Assembly: GCF_000426045.1 (NCBI RefSeq)
Contig: NZ_AUEP01000005.1
Coordinates: forward strand, 62,001-126,000
Reading direction: 5' to 3'
Length of the DNA: 64,000 nt
Source: Marmoricola sp. URHB0036
GTDB taxonomy: Bacteria; Actinomycetota; Actinomycetes; Propionibacteriales; Nocardioidaceae
Of the stretch, positions 37,625 to 46,420 are shown in pieces (positions within the stretch are counted from its first letter, which is position 1; each line of letters begins with the position of its first letter). The notes beneath the pieces were generated by a model that was given only the letters and a program-made list of their open reading frames with translations, was not told the DNA's origin and did not search any database. Both the position numbers and the translations under genes were made by a program.

Positions 37625-37641
37625 TCTTGTAACATTGCTGT

Positions 37642-38109
37642 ATGAGCCGCGAGACACACGCCTTCGTCGAGCGGATGGGTGGTGCCCTGACCCAGGCCGG
37701 CCTCCCGCGCCTCCCCTCCCTCGTGTTCTCGGCCCTGCTCGTCGACGACGACGGGCGGATGACCTCCGCCGAGCTGGCCGAGACCCTCGCGGTCAGCCCG
37801 GCGTCGGTCTCCGGAGCGGTGAACTACCTGGCCCAGCTCGGCATGCTCCGCCGCGAGCGCGAGCGCGGCTCACGTCGGGACGTGTACGTCGTGGACGACG
37901 ACGCCTGGCACGGCGCAATGATGCGCCGCGACCAGCTCTACGCACCGATGATCGCGGCCCTCACCGCGGGGATCCGCGACCTCGGGGACGACTCCCCCGC
38001 CCACGAGCGGCTGCTGCTGACCCGGGAGTTCCTCAACTTCGTCGACGACGAGATGTCCGGCCTGGCGGAGAAGTGGGAGCAGCGTCGCGCCGAGATCACC
38101 GGCTCGTGA
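37642..38109 (+). CDS. MarR/GbsR family transcriptional regulator
   Basis: A 155-residue winged-helix protein. The DNA-binding region spans about 38-85: MTSAELAETLAVSPASVSGAVNYLAQLGMLRRERERGSRR read as two helices plus wing. The opening HAFVERMGGALTQAGLPRLPSLVFSALLV is typical of the GbsR-like group that controls neighbouring ABC exporters in actinobacteria. It probably represses the divergent exporter and itself; the inducer is unknown. Its stop codon directly abuts the stop codon of the convergent PKD protein gene. Confidence 0.88.
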   Translation: MSRETHAFVERMGGALTQAGLPRLPSLVFSALLVDDDGRMTSAELAETLAVSPASVSGAVNYLAQLGMLRRERERGSRRDVYVVDDDAWHGAMMRRDQLYAPMIAALTAGIRDLGDDSPAHERLLLTREFLNFVDDEMSGLAEKWEQRRAEITGS

Positions 38110-40350
38110 CTAGGACACGCCCGCGAGCAGGACGCTGACGCTGACTCCACGCGTGCTCGAGGAGTTCGCGGTCGCGGTCTTCTGACCGCTCGCGCCTGCT
38201 GCTACCGGGGCGTTGCTGTCGGCGAGGAGCCCCGAGATGTGGGCCGAGGACGAGCCGAAGGTCTTCGCGCGGACGATCTGGCCACCGGGGGCGGTCCAGG
38301 CCGTCGTCGAGGTGGACTTGTCGGCCCAGTACGTCACCAGCCAGTTGCCGCTACCGGCCGCACTGACCGCCGGGCTGGTGTGAGCGGCGCCGGTGGTGTT
38401 GTCGACCTTCGAGGCCGAGGCTGCGACCGGGTTGGACGCGTTGGTGTTGCGGTAGGCCACCACCGTGAGGTCGGACTTCACGTACGCCGAGGAGGTGATC
38501 TTGACGGTGCTGCCCGCGTCGGTGGCGGTCGCCACCTTGCGATAGGCACGGACGACCATGCCGTCGCCGTTCTTGCTCTGGAGCATGGTCCAGCCGCTCG
38601 GGTTGGTGTACGTCGAGGTCGACGAGTTGGTGGCGAAGAACAGCATCAACGTGTCCCCGGACCGCACGCTGGAGGGCACGACCACGGTGTGACTGGTCCG
38701 GTTGGCGTTGGTGGCCGCTGCCGCCACCAAGGTGACCGGGGTGGCCGGAGCCGTGGTGGTGGCGAGCACGGTGTCGGTGTCGGAGTTGCCGTGGTCGTCG
38801 GTCACGGTCAGCGTCACCGTGCGGGAGGCGGCCGTCGCATAGCTGTGCGTGGTGCTCACGCCCGACCCCGGCAGGCTCCCGTCACCGAAGTCCCAGCCAT
38901 AGCTGAGGGTCTCGTTCTCCGGGTCGGAGGAGTCGCCGGCGCTGAAGCTGCACGAGAGGTTTGCGCACGTCGCAGCGGCGTGGGCGACCGGTGGCTGGTC
39001 GACCACCGGGTCGGTGGTGGTGACTTCTACGGTGTCGGTGTCGGAGTTGCCGTGGTCGTCGGTCACGGTCAGGGTCACGGTGCGCGTGCCGGCGGCGTAC
39101 GAATGACTCGTCTGCGCCCCCGAGCCCGGGTCGCTGCCGTCGGCGAAGTCCCAGGAGTAGGTCAGCGGGTCGTTGTCGGGGTCGGTCGAGTCGAGGCCGC
39201 TGAACGAGCAGTCCAGGTCAGTGCAGACGACCGATGCGACGGCATCCGGCGCCTGGTTCGGAGGGGGATCCACAGGGTCCTCGGGGTCCACCGGGTCGGT
39301 GGTGGTGGCTTCCACGGTGTCGGTGTCGGAGTTGCCGTGGTCGTCGGTCACGGTCAGGGTCACGGTGCGCGTGCCGGCGGCGTACGAATGAGTCGCCTGC
39401 GCCCCCGAGCCCGGGTCGCTGCCGTCGGCGAAGTCCCAGGAGTAGGTCAGCGGGTCGTTGTCGGGGTCGGTCGAGTCGAGGCCGCTGAACGAGCAGTCCA
39501 GATCAGTGCACGTTGCCGACGCGTGTGCCACCGGTGGCTGGTTCGGCGGCGGGGTGAGGGGAAGTCGGTTGGCCCACACGCCGGCGACCGCGCCGTTGAA
39601 CTGGTCGGTGGCGCTGGAGACGATGCTTCCGGACGGGTTCAGCTTCCCGCCGATGGAGGCCGGCGTGCCGGCCGGGAACGACAACGTCCCTGACGATCCG
39701 GTCGCGACCGTGGTGACGGGCGTCGCCGTGCTGCCGTACGGCGCCCACGCCACCGTGACCTTGGTGCCGACCCGCGAGCAGGTGACGCGGTACCACGCGC
39801 CCGAGACCACCTTGGTCGGCGAGCTGGCGAACACCTGTCCGGCCGAGCCACGCACCAGGCACGAGGGATAGCCATGATCGATCTGCAGCTTGAACTGCGA
39901 CGGGTCCTGGTAGAGCCCCCGCTGGAACAGGTTGTCCCCGTTGTCGATCGAGCGCGTCGACGTAGTGGTGTCGACGCGGAAGACAGCGCCGTACTCGAAG
40001 TCGGAAGCGCCCGGCGACAACCCGCCGCCCGAGGTCGGGACCGCCCCGACGACCGCGCGCGGGTAGGTGCCCGACGTGACGTACGCCGGGAACTGCAGCG
40101 CCCTGGTCGAGCTGTCCGGCCCGGCGACCACCGTGGCCTTGCCGCTGCTGATGGACGCGACCGACACGCTCACAGGGGTGTCGCCGCCGATGGCGAACTG
40201 GCTGGGACCCGTTGCCACCGTTCCCGGCGTGCCGATCACCGACATGGTGAGGCTGTTGGCAGCCGCGTCAGCGCTGGCACCACCGGCGAGACCGAGCGCG
40301 GCCACGGAGAGCGCGAGCAGTACACCGAGGTGCCGCGCCCCACGCCCCAT
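38110..40350 (-). CDS. Secreted protein with three PKD domains
   Basis: A 746-residue exported protein. A signal peptide covers residues 1-31 (hydrophobic LGVLLALSVAALGLAGGASA). An N-terminal beta-rich domain (about 32-265) resembles the LamG/concanavalin A-like fold. Three PKD domains follow (about 275-355, 370-450 and 455-540), each with PLTYSWDFADGS or YGWDFGDGS and TVTLTVTDDHGNSDTDTV. The C-terminal region (about 545-746) is Ser/Thr/Ala-rich and beta-predicted, and I do not recognise it. No catalytic motif, sortase signal or membrane anchor is seen. It may bind polysaccharide or surfaces, by inference from its domains. Confidence 0.88.
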   Translation of the reverse strand: MGRGARHLGVLLALSVAALGLAGGASADAAANSLTMSVIGTPGTVATGPSQFAIGGDTPVSVSVASISSGKATVVAGPDSSTRALQFPAYVTSGTYPRAVVGAVPTSGGGLSPGASDFEYGAVFRVDTTTSTRSIDNGDNLFQRGLYQDPSQFKLQIDHGYPSCLVRGSAGQVFASSPTKVVSGAWYRVTCSRVGTKVTVAWAPYGSTATPVTTVATGSSGTLSFPAGTPASIGGKLNPSGSIVSSATDQFNGAVAGVWANRLPLTPPPNQPPVAHASATCTDLDCSFSGLDSTDPDNDPLTYSWDFADGSDPGSGAQATHSYAAGTRTVTLTVTDDHGNSDTDTVEATTTDPVDPEDPVDPPPNQAPDAVASVVCTDLDCSFSGLDSTDPDNDPLTYSWDFADGSDPGSGAQTSHSYAAGTRTVTLTVTDDHGNSDTDTVEVTTTDPVVDQPPVAHAAATCANLSCSFSAGDSSDPENETLSYGWDFGDGSLPGSGVSTTHSYATAASRTVTLTVTDDHGNSDTDTVLATTTAPATPVTLVAAAATNANRTSHTVVVPSSVRSGDTLMLFFATNSSTSTYTNPSGWTMLQSKNGDGMVVRAYRKVATATDAGSTVKITSSAYVKSDLTVVAYRNTNASNPVAASASKVDNTTGAAHTSPAVSAAGSGNWLVTYWADKSTSTTAWTAPGGQIVRAKTFGSSSAHISGLLADSNAPVAAGASGQKTATANSSSTRGVSVSVLLAGVS
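39005..39225. repeat. 221-nt direct repeat, copy encoding PKD domain 2
   Basis: This segment matches 39290-39510 with about five base differences by eye, at an exact offset of 285 bases (95 codons). It covers most of the second PKD domain. Confidence 0.85.
39290..39510. repeat. 221-nt direct repeat, copy encoding PKD domain 1
   Basis: This is the partner of the copy at 39005-39225. The linker between copies is unlike the repeat and encodes a Pro/Asp-rich hinge, so the duplication included a whole domain plus linker. Confidence 0.85.
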
Positions 40351-40561
40351 GCCACTCGTCTTCCGGTTCGCTCCGACCCCCCGGTGCAGACAGCAATTTA
40401 CGGGCTGTGCACGCTCGCGACGGCTCGTCGTCCAGGGACGACGGCGTCAGGTCTGGTCCGGCAGCTCATTTGCCCCGGTTGAGGGCGAAATTCGGGGCGG
40501 CACGTCGGCACCCGCGCCCAGATTCCGAGACGACGTGGGCTGTACCAGTGCGCGTCCACGC

Positions 40562-41005
40562 CTAGGCGTCGGCGAACGGCTCCCGGTAGCCACCATTGCT
40601 CCGGCCCGGCACCCCGAACTCCCGCGCCAGCACGCCGCGGAGCTCCGCGATCATGGCCTCCACGCCGCCCTTCTCGATGTAGCCGTGGGCTCCGAGAGCC
40701 ATCGCGCGCTCGATGGCGCCGCTGGAACCGGTGAAGGCGGACAGCATCACCACGATCGACCCCGGTGACTCCTCGCGGATCAACGTCAGCGCCTGGAGCC
40801 CGTCCATCACCGGCATGGCGATGTCCAGCAGCACCAGGTGCGGCTTGTGGGCCGCCACCGCCGCCACGCCCGCGTCTCCGTCAGCGGCCTCGGCCACGAT
40901 CGTGAAGTCGGCCTCTCGCTCGAGGGCGAGCCGCACCAGCAGCCGCAGATCGGACGAGTCGTCGACCAGGACGACGCGAATCGGACTCGCGACCTTCGAC
41001 GTCAC
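40562..41005 (-). CDS. Single-domain response regulator (receiver protein)
   Basis: A 147-residue CheY-like receiver. The acidic pair is in VVLVDDSSDLRLL, the phosphorylation Asp is in LVLLDIAMPVMDG near residue 60, the conserved Thr/Ser position is in VVMLSAFTGSS, and the Lys is in GYIEKGGVEAM. No output domain follows. The GTG at 41005 was chosen since AAGGAGG lies upstream at suitable spacing. No sensor kinase is adjacent; the truncated PAS kinase at the left edge is 39 kb away. Confidence 0.88.
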   Translation of the reverse strand: MTSKVASPIRVVLVDDSSDLRLLVRLALEREADFTIVAEAADGDAGVAAVAAHKPHLVLLDIAMPVMDGLQALTLIREESPGSIVVMLSAFTGSSGAIERAMALGAHGYIEKGGVEAMIAELRGVLAREFGVPGRSNGGYREPFADA

Positions 41006-41146
41006 CCAGACCCCTCCTTGAGCCCTCAACGAGATGCGCCCACGCTAGCGGCGCTGGGACCAACGAGGTAGCCAAACAGAGATGATGGGTCGGGCGGGAG
41101 CCTTCTCATGGTGTGGTCGGGGGCGCAGGCACTACCGTGACGGGCA

Positions 41147-41164
41147 GGTCGCCTTCTGGCGACC
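41147..41164 (+). promoter_or_regulatory. Hairpin in the leader of the SerA fusion gene
   Basis: GGTCGCC (41147-41153) and GGCGACC (41158-41164) pair perfectly around the loop TTCT, ending about 12 bases before the GGGGAGG ribosome site. It may affect mRNA stability or expression. No known riboswitch fold was recognised. Confidence 0.4.
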
Positions 41165-41188
41165 GGCTCAGGCGCGGGGAGGTGTCGG

Positions 41189-43555
41189 ATGCCGGAAGGC
41201 CGCCCGGACGTACGCCGGGACGACCGAGCGGGCGCGGGACTGCGCATCCTCGTGGCCGACTCGCTGCCGCAGACCGCCATCGACGAGCTCGAGACCCGCG
41301 GGCACGAGGTGGTCGTTGACGCGGGCCTGACCGAGTCCGACCTCGCGGACCGCATCCACGGGTTCGACATCCTGGTCGTCCGCAGCACCAAGGTGAAGAA
41401 GGGTGTCTTCGCCAACGCCGACCAGCTGGGCCTGGTGATCCGCGCCGGCGCCGGCACCAACACCATCGCCACCGGCGCCGCGGCAGCCAGGGGCGTGCTC
41501 GTGGCCAACGTCCCAGGCCGCAACTCCGCCGCGGTCGCCGAGCTCACCATGGGGCTGCTCCTGGCCCTCGACCGCCGCATCCCGGACAACGTCGCCGACC
41601 TGCGCGCCGGTCGCTGGGACAAGAAGGCCTACGGCAAGGCCGAGGGCTTGCTCGGCAAGACCATGGGCATCGTCGGTCTGGGCTCGATCGGGTTCGCCGT
41701 CGCCGAGCGGGCGGTCTCGTTCGGCATCACGGTGCAGGCGCTGGACAAGCCACGCGAGCCGTACGCCGAGGCGCGGGTCGCCGAGCTCGGGATCGTGACG
41801 TGCTCCTCGCTGGAGGAGCTGCTGACCACCTCCGACATCGTCTCCCTGCACGTGCCGTCGGCCTCGGAGACCAAGCACCTCGTCGACAAGACCTTCCTCG
41901 GCCACCTCCGCCCCGGCTCGATCCTGCTGAACACCTCGCGCGGGGACGTCATCGACGAGGTGGCCCTGCTGGAGGCGCTCGACGCAGGGACGTTGCGCGC
42001 GGGTCTGGACGTCTACGACGACGAACCCGGGTCGGGCCGGGCGGAGTGGAGCTCCACCCTGGCTCAACACCCCGGCGTCGTGGGGACGCACCACATCGGT
42101 GCCTCCACCGAGCAGGCCCAGGTCGCGACCGCCGCCGGCGTGGTCGAGATCGTGGACGCGTTCGTCGAGGGCGAGGCACGCAACTGCGTCAACCTCGCGC
42201 CCAGCCGGCTCGGCTCGGTGACGCTGACCGTCCGCCACCTCGACCGTCCCGGAGTGCTGGCGCGGGTGCTGGACCTGCTCAGCGTGGCCCGGTTGAACGT
42301 CGAGCAGATGGAGAACCGCGTCTTCCGCGGCGGCGAGGCCGCGATGGCCACCATCGATGTCGCGGGAGCGCTTCCCGACGGGCTGCTCGCCGATCTGCAG
42401 GCCATCCCCAACGTGCTCGGTGTCTCCGCCGCTCCGTTCGCGGGGTCGGCCGGGCCGGAGCGGGTCGAGTCCGCCTCCGCCGTACGTCCTCTCCAGGCGC
42501 GGATCGTCCGCCAGGACGATGCCGCCGCGCACGTGTCGCAGATGCTCGATGCGCTGCCGCCCTCCGAGCGGTCCTCGGACACCCACGCGGACACCCGGCG
42601 GCCACGCGAGTTCGACCCCCGGTCCTACGAGGGCGGCCCGGCCGCGCTCTTCCTCTACCGGCTCCGCCGCGGCGACGAGGAGCACGTCGGCGTGGTCAGC
42701 GACGTCAGTGCCGAGGCGTTCGTCGACGGACAGGTCCGGGGCCACGAGGCGGTCCAGCCTGACCGCGTCGAGGCCCTGGTGCGGCACTTCACCTCGGCAG
42801 CGGTGCGGTCGGAGCTGGTGGCGCTGCTGCACCGACCCGGCCCGGCCGTCGAGGCCGCCAAGGCCGAGACCCTCGGCACATCACCGCTCGTCCAGTTCAC
42901 CGGACCCGACGCGTGGGAGCAGACCGTGTGGCGGGTGCCTGACTCCCTGGGCGCGGTGCTGGCGGCCGAGCTGGGCAGTGGCGTCCACTACATCGCCGAC
43001 GGGCACCACCGCGTCGCGGCGAGCCTCGACGTGTGGCGTGCGGCCGGGCAACCGGCGGAGGCCGGAGTCATGTGCGTGATCTACCCGTTCGACGGGCTAC
43101 GGCTGCTGGCCTTCCACCGCCGCGTCACCGGCCCGGTCCGCCCGCAGACCCTGCGCACCTTGCTGTCGGCCGACTTCGAGCTCCGCGACATCGCCGGTCC
43201 GGACGACGCGCACGGCTGCTTCGCGGTCTACGTCGAGGGCCGGTGGTACGACGCGTCCTACACCGGCATCCGCCTCCCCGGTGCCGCCGGGCTGGACATC
43301 GCCGTCCTCAACGAGCACGTCATCGATCCCCTGCTCGGCCTCGACGAGCTGGCCGGCAACCGGCTCGAGATCGTCTCGGCACTCTCGAGCGTGCCGGACC
43401 AGGCGCGCGCCTGTGACGAGGACGGCGGTGCGCTGTTCGTGCTGCGGCCGCCCCCGATGGAGCAGCTGACCGACGTCGCCGACCGGGGCGAAGTGATGCC
43501 CCCGAAGACGACGTACTTCGACCCGAAGCCGTACGCCGGGATCTTCCTGCGTTAG
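41189..43555 (+). CDS. serA: D-3-phosphoglycerate dehydrogenase-ACT-DUF1015 fusion protein
   Basis: A 788-residue protein. Residues 20-340 form the 2-hydroxyacid dehydrogenase: NAD motif MGIVGLGSIGFAVAERA near 160, the Arg region SILLNTSRGDVIDE, and catalytic His in VGTHHIGASTEQAQ. Residues about 345-415 form an ACT domain (LTVRHLDRPGVLARVLDLL). Residues about 430-788 match DUF1015, with signature HYIADGHHRVAAS near 600 and FDPKPYAGIFLR at the end. The first part would make 3-phosphohydroxypyruvate for serine synthesis. DUF1015 genes are often beside serA in other bacteria, but here the two are one frame with no stop between. GGGGAGG precedes the ATG at 41189. Confidence 0.92.
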   Translation: MPEGRPDVRRDDRAGAGLRILVADSLPQTAIDELETRGHEVVVDAGLTESDLADRIHGFDILVVRSTKVKKGVFANADQLGLVIRAGAGTNTIATGAAAARGVLVANVPGRNSAAVAELTMGLLLALDRRIPDNVADLRAGRWDKKAYGKAEGLLGKTMGIVGLGSIGFAVAERAVSFGITVQALDKPREPYAEARVAELGIVTCSSLEELLTTSDIVSLHVPSASETKHLVDKTFLGHLRPGSILLNTSRGDVIDEVALLEALDAGTLRAGLDVYDDEPGSGRAEWSSTLAQHPGVVGTHHIGASTEQAQVATAAGVVEIVDAFVEGEARNCVNLAPSRLGSVTLTVRHLDRPGVLARVLDLLSVARLNVEQMENRVFRGGEAAMATIDVAGALPDGLLADLQAIPNVLGVSAAPFAGSAGPERVESASAVRPLQARIVRQDDAAAHVSQMLDALPPSERSSDTHADTRRPREFDPRSYEGGPAALFLYRLRRGDEEHVGVVSDVSAEAFVDGQVRGHEAVQPDRVEALVRHFTSAAVRSELVALLHRPGPAVEAAKAETLGTSPLVQFTGPDAWEQTVWRVPDSLGAVLAAELGSGVHYIADGHHRVAASLDVWRAAGQPAEAGVMCVIYPFDGLRLLAFHRRVTGPVRPQTLRTLLSADFELRDIAGPDDAHGCFAVYVEGRWYDASYTGIRLPGAAGLDIAVLNEHVIDPLLGLDELAGNRLEIVSALSSVPDQARACDEDGGALFVLRPPPMEQLTDVADRGEVMPPKTTYFDPKPYAGIFLR

Positions 43556-44448
43556 AGCAACGGCTCGATCTGTGGGAACTGCCGCTGGAGCGCGCGCAGG
43601 TGCGGAGCCACGGCGGGGTGGCGGTACTTGCCGGCCAGGGCGCCCTCACCCCTGGCCACCTGGGCCAGCGCCCACTCGGCTCGGGTGACGACGCTGTAGA
43701 CGGCGGTCACCCGGGCGGCGAGAGCGACCACGTCTGCGTCGACGCCGGGTCCGGCGCCGTCGAGGAACGTCTCGAGCAGCACACCGAACTCCTCGCGGCT
43801 CGACAGCGCGAAGTAGCCGAGGTCGGCCCCGACCGGTCCCGTGCCGAAGCACTGCCAGTCGACCGCCACGACGTCCTCACCGCGAGCAGCGACGAAGTTG
43901 GTCGGTACGGCGTCCCCGTGCACCCGACCCTGGGGCGCCTCCGCGCAGAGCGAGAGCCAGTGGCCGCGACGTTCCCACAGCCGGTCGGTCACGTCGGCGA
44001 GGGTCGTCCTCGCCAGGGTCGGCCAGCCCCCGCGCTCGGCGGCCATCGCCAGCCGGTTCTCCAGCAGCCGGCGGGCGGCCCAGGCGGGTGCGTCGTACGG
44101 CGCGGCAGCGAAGCGCCCGAGTGCGCGTGCGACGAACAACCCCGGCGGCGACTCGCCGGCCATCTCGGCACTCCACACGGTGAGGCCCTCGTCGTCCTCC
44201 TCCACCGGCCCGAACTCCGGCGGCACCAGTCCGACGCGGCCGAGCACGGCGGGGTCACGGGCGACCTCGGCCTCGCGTCGCCAGTAGCCGGCGTGGGCCG
44301 GATCGAGCAGCGCGGGGGTGGTCCCGTCCGGGGCCTCGAGCCGCTTGACCACCCAGGTGCGGCCGTCGTCGTCGGCCAGCCAGACACCCGCGCTCGAGGG
44401 TCCCCCGGCGCCCGGAAGCCTGCGCCACGAGGGGTCCGGCTCCCACAT
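43552..44448 (-). CDS. Aminoglycoside phosphotransferase-fold kinase
   Basis: A 298-residue protein of the APH/choline kinase superfamily. The N-lobe has WVVKRLEAPDG (candidate ATP-binding Lys). The catalytic loop is GRVHGDAVPTNFVA near residue 175, the Brenner motif, with metal-binding Asp in VVAVDWQCFGTGPVGADLGYF. The target could be a small-molecule alcohol, a sugar or an aminoglycoside; resistance is not implied. It converges on the SerA fusion gene with a four-base overlap of their ends. Confidence 0.87.
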   Translation of the reverse strand: MWEPDPSWRRLPGAGGPSSAGVWLADDDGRTWVVKRLEAPDGTTPALLDPAHAGYWRREAEVARDPAVLGRVGLVPPEFGPVEEDDEGLTVWSAEMAGESPPGLFVARALGRFAAAPYDAPAWAARRLLENRLAMAAERGGWPTLARTTLADVTDRLWERRGHWLSLCAEAPQGRVHGDAVPTNFVAARGEDVVAVDWQCFGTGPVGADLGYFALSSREEFGVLLETFLDGAGPGVDADVVALAARVTAVYSVVTRAEWALAQVARGEGALAGKYRHPAVAPHLRALQRQFPQIEPLL

Positions 44449-44544
44449 GGCCCCGCTCCCCTCGTGCGTCCGTCGCGCTCATCCTGACAGAGCAAGCGAG
44501 CGCCGGACGGTTTCAGGCCGGCACCGGCCGGGCACGGGTGCCAC

Positions 44545-46383
44545 ATGACCCAGGCGACCGACTCCCCCGCACCGGCCCTCCAGAAGGGGCTCAAGCAGCG
44601 TCACCTGACGATGATCGCGATCGGGGGTGTCATCGGGGCCGGCTTGTTCGTCGGCTCGGGCGCGGTGATGAAGGACGCGGGACCAGCAGCGTTCCTGAGC
44701 TATGCGATCACCGGTCTCCTGATCATCCTGATCATGCGGATGCTCGGCGAGATGGCCACCGCCAACCCGTCGACCGGGTCGTTCGCCGACTACGCACGCC
44801 GCGCCCTGGGCGGGTGGGCAGGCTTCTCCGTCGGCTGGCTCTACTGGTACTTCTGGGTGATCGTGGTCGGCTTCGAGGCCGTGGCCGGTGCCGGGATCCT
44901 GCGCTACTGGTTCTCGGGCGTGCCGCTGTGGATCTTCGCGCTCGTCCTGATGGCGCTGATGACGGCGACCAACCTGTTCTCGGTCTCGTCGTACGGCGAG
45001 TTCGAGTACTGGTTCGCCGGCATCAAGGTCTTCGCCATCATCGCCTTCCTGATCCTCGGCACGCTCTTCGTCATCGGCCTGTGGCCGAACCAGAGCTTCG
45101 ACGTCAGCAACCTCACCGACCACGGCGGCTTCCTGCCCAACGGCGCCGGCGCGATCTTCTCCAGCATCGTCGTGGTCGTGTTCTCGATGGTGGGGGCCGA
45201 GATCGCGACGGTCGCGGCGGCCGAGTCGCACGACCCGGCGAAGGCGATCGCCAAGGCGACCCAGTCGGTGATCGTGCGGGTGGGCACCTTCTACGTCGGC
45301 TCCGTGTTCCTGCTGCTGTGCATCGTGCCCTGGACCCAGGGCAAGCCCGACAAGTCGCCCTACGTCGACGCCTTCAAGGAGATGGGCATCCCGTACGCCG
45401 ACGACATCATGAACGCCGTCGTCCTCACCGCGGTGCTGTCGTGCCTGAACTCCGGGCTCTACACCGCCTCGCGGATGCTGTTCGTGCTCGCCGCCCGACG
45501 CGAGGCGCCGATGCGACTGATCACCGTGAACGGCCGTGGCGTTCCCGTCTGGGCGATCCTCGCCTCGACCGTGGTGGGCTTCCTGAGCGTGGTGGCGGCG
45601 TACGTCTCCCCCGACACCGTCTTCGACTTCCTGCTGAACTCCTCCGGCGCCGTGATCCTGTTCGTCTACTTCCTGATCGCGGTCTCCCAGTTCGTGCTGC
45701 GGCGTCGTACGCCGGAGGAGGACCTCACCGTGAAGATGTGGTTCTTCCCGGTGCTCACCATCCTCGCTGCAGCCGGCATCGTCGGTGTGCTGGTGCAGAT
45801 GGCGTTCAAGTCCGACACCCGCTCACAGCTGCTGCTGAGCCTGCTGTCGTGGGCCGTCGTGCTCGTCCTCTACGCCGTCACCCGCTGGCGCGGCGGCTCG
45901 GTCTCCGTGGAGGAGATGGAGGCCGGCGCCGACGACCACCGGCCCGCCAAGAAGGTCATCGTCCTGGCGAACCGCACCATGGCCGAGGACGAGCTGCACG
46001 ACGCCCTCGAGCGCATCGACGGCAGTGGTGACGCGTCGTACCTCGTCGTGGTGCCGGTCAACCCGGTCGACACCGGCACCGCCGACCGAGAGGGCGCTGC
46101 CTTCGTCTGGCAGGCCACGACCGAGGCGGCCCAGCAGCGGCTCGACGAGACCCTCTCGGACCTGCGCGGTCGCGGCCTGACGGTGGAGGGCGAGCTCGGT
46201 GACTACCGACCCCTGGTCGCCCTCGACTCGGCGTTCAAGGAGTTCGAGGCCGACCACGTGGTGATCGCGACCCAGCCCGAGGACCGCTCGTCCTGGCTCC
46301 GGCACGGCATCGTCGCCGACGCCAGGGAGCGCTACGACGTCCCCGTCCAGCACGTGGTGGTGCACGCCTCGGTGCCGTCCTGA
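44545..46383 (+). CDS. Amino-acid permease (APC family) with C-terminal USP-like domain
   Basis: A 612-residue protein. Residues 18-455 form about 12 transmembrane helices of the amino acid-polyamine-organocation family; the opening LKQRHLTMIAIGGVIGAGLFVGSG is diagnostic of the GabP/AnsP/RocE group. Residues about 469-612 form a soluble Rossmann-like domain, beginning KKVIVLANRTMAEDE and ending DVPVQHVVVHA, which resembles universal stress proteins. The substrate could be GABA, Asp/Asn or an aromatic acid. The added domain may sense a nucleotide or regulate transport; that is inferred. Confidence 0.9.
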   Translation: MTQATDSPAPALQKGLKQRHLTMIAIGGVIGAGLFVGSGAVMKDAGPAAFLSYAITGLLIILIMRMLGEMATANPSTGSFADYARRALGGWAGFSVGWLYWYFWVIVVGFEAVAGAGILRYWFSGVPLWIFALVLMALMTATNLFSVSSYGEFEYWFAGIKVFAIIAFLILGTLFVIGLWPNQSFDVSNLTDHGGFLPNGAGAIFSSIVVVVFSMVGAEIATVAAAESHDPAKAIAKATQSVIVRVGTFYVGSVFLLLCIVPWTQGKPDKSPYVDAFKEMGIPYADDIMNAVVLTAVLSCLNSGLYTASRMLFVLAARREAPMRLITVNGRGVPVWAILASTVVGFLSVVAAYVSPDTVFDFLLNSSGAVILFVYFLIAVSQFVLRRRTPEEDLTVKMWFFPVLTILAAAGIVGVLVQMAFKSDTRSQLLLSLLSWAVVLVLYAVTRWRGGSVSVEEMEAGADDHRPAKKVIVLANRTMAEDELHDALERIDGSGDASYLVVVPVNPVDTGTADREGAAFVWQATTEAAQQRLDETLSDLRGRGLTVEGELGDYRPLVALDSAFKEFEADHVVIATQPEDRSSWLRHGIVADARERYDVPVQHVVVHASVPS

Positions 46384-46420
46384 GCCGCGGACAGTCCCCG
46401 TGCGCCCTAGGATCCACGAC

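Noticed and set aside
39005-39510. Possible CRISPR-like repeats
   Set aside because: There are only two long copies inside a coding frame at 95-codon spacing, with no short regular repeats or spacers.
38239-39693. Long rightward open frame opposite the PKD protein
   Set aside because: Translation is Gly/Arg/Val-rich with repeats mirroring the PKD codons. High GC makes such antisense frames common, and the leftward frame has a signal peptide and PKD domains.
40351-40561. Possible gene or RNA between the PKD protein and the receiver gene
   Set aside because: No frame with normal coding bias and no strong RNA structure were seen; it is likely the promoter of the leftward PKD gene.
43552-44448. 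Aminoglycoside resistance gene
   Set aside because: The Brenner motif shows only the kinase fold. The sequence lacks resemblance to known resistance enzymes strong enough to claim a drug target.
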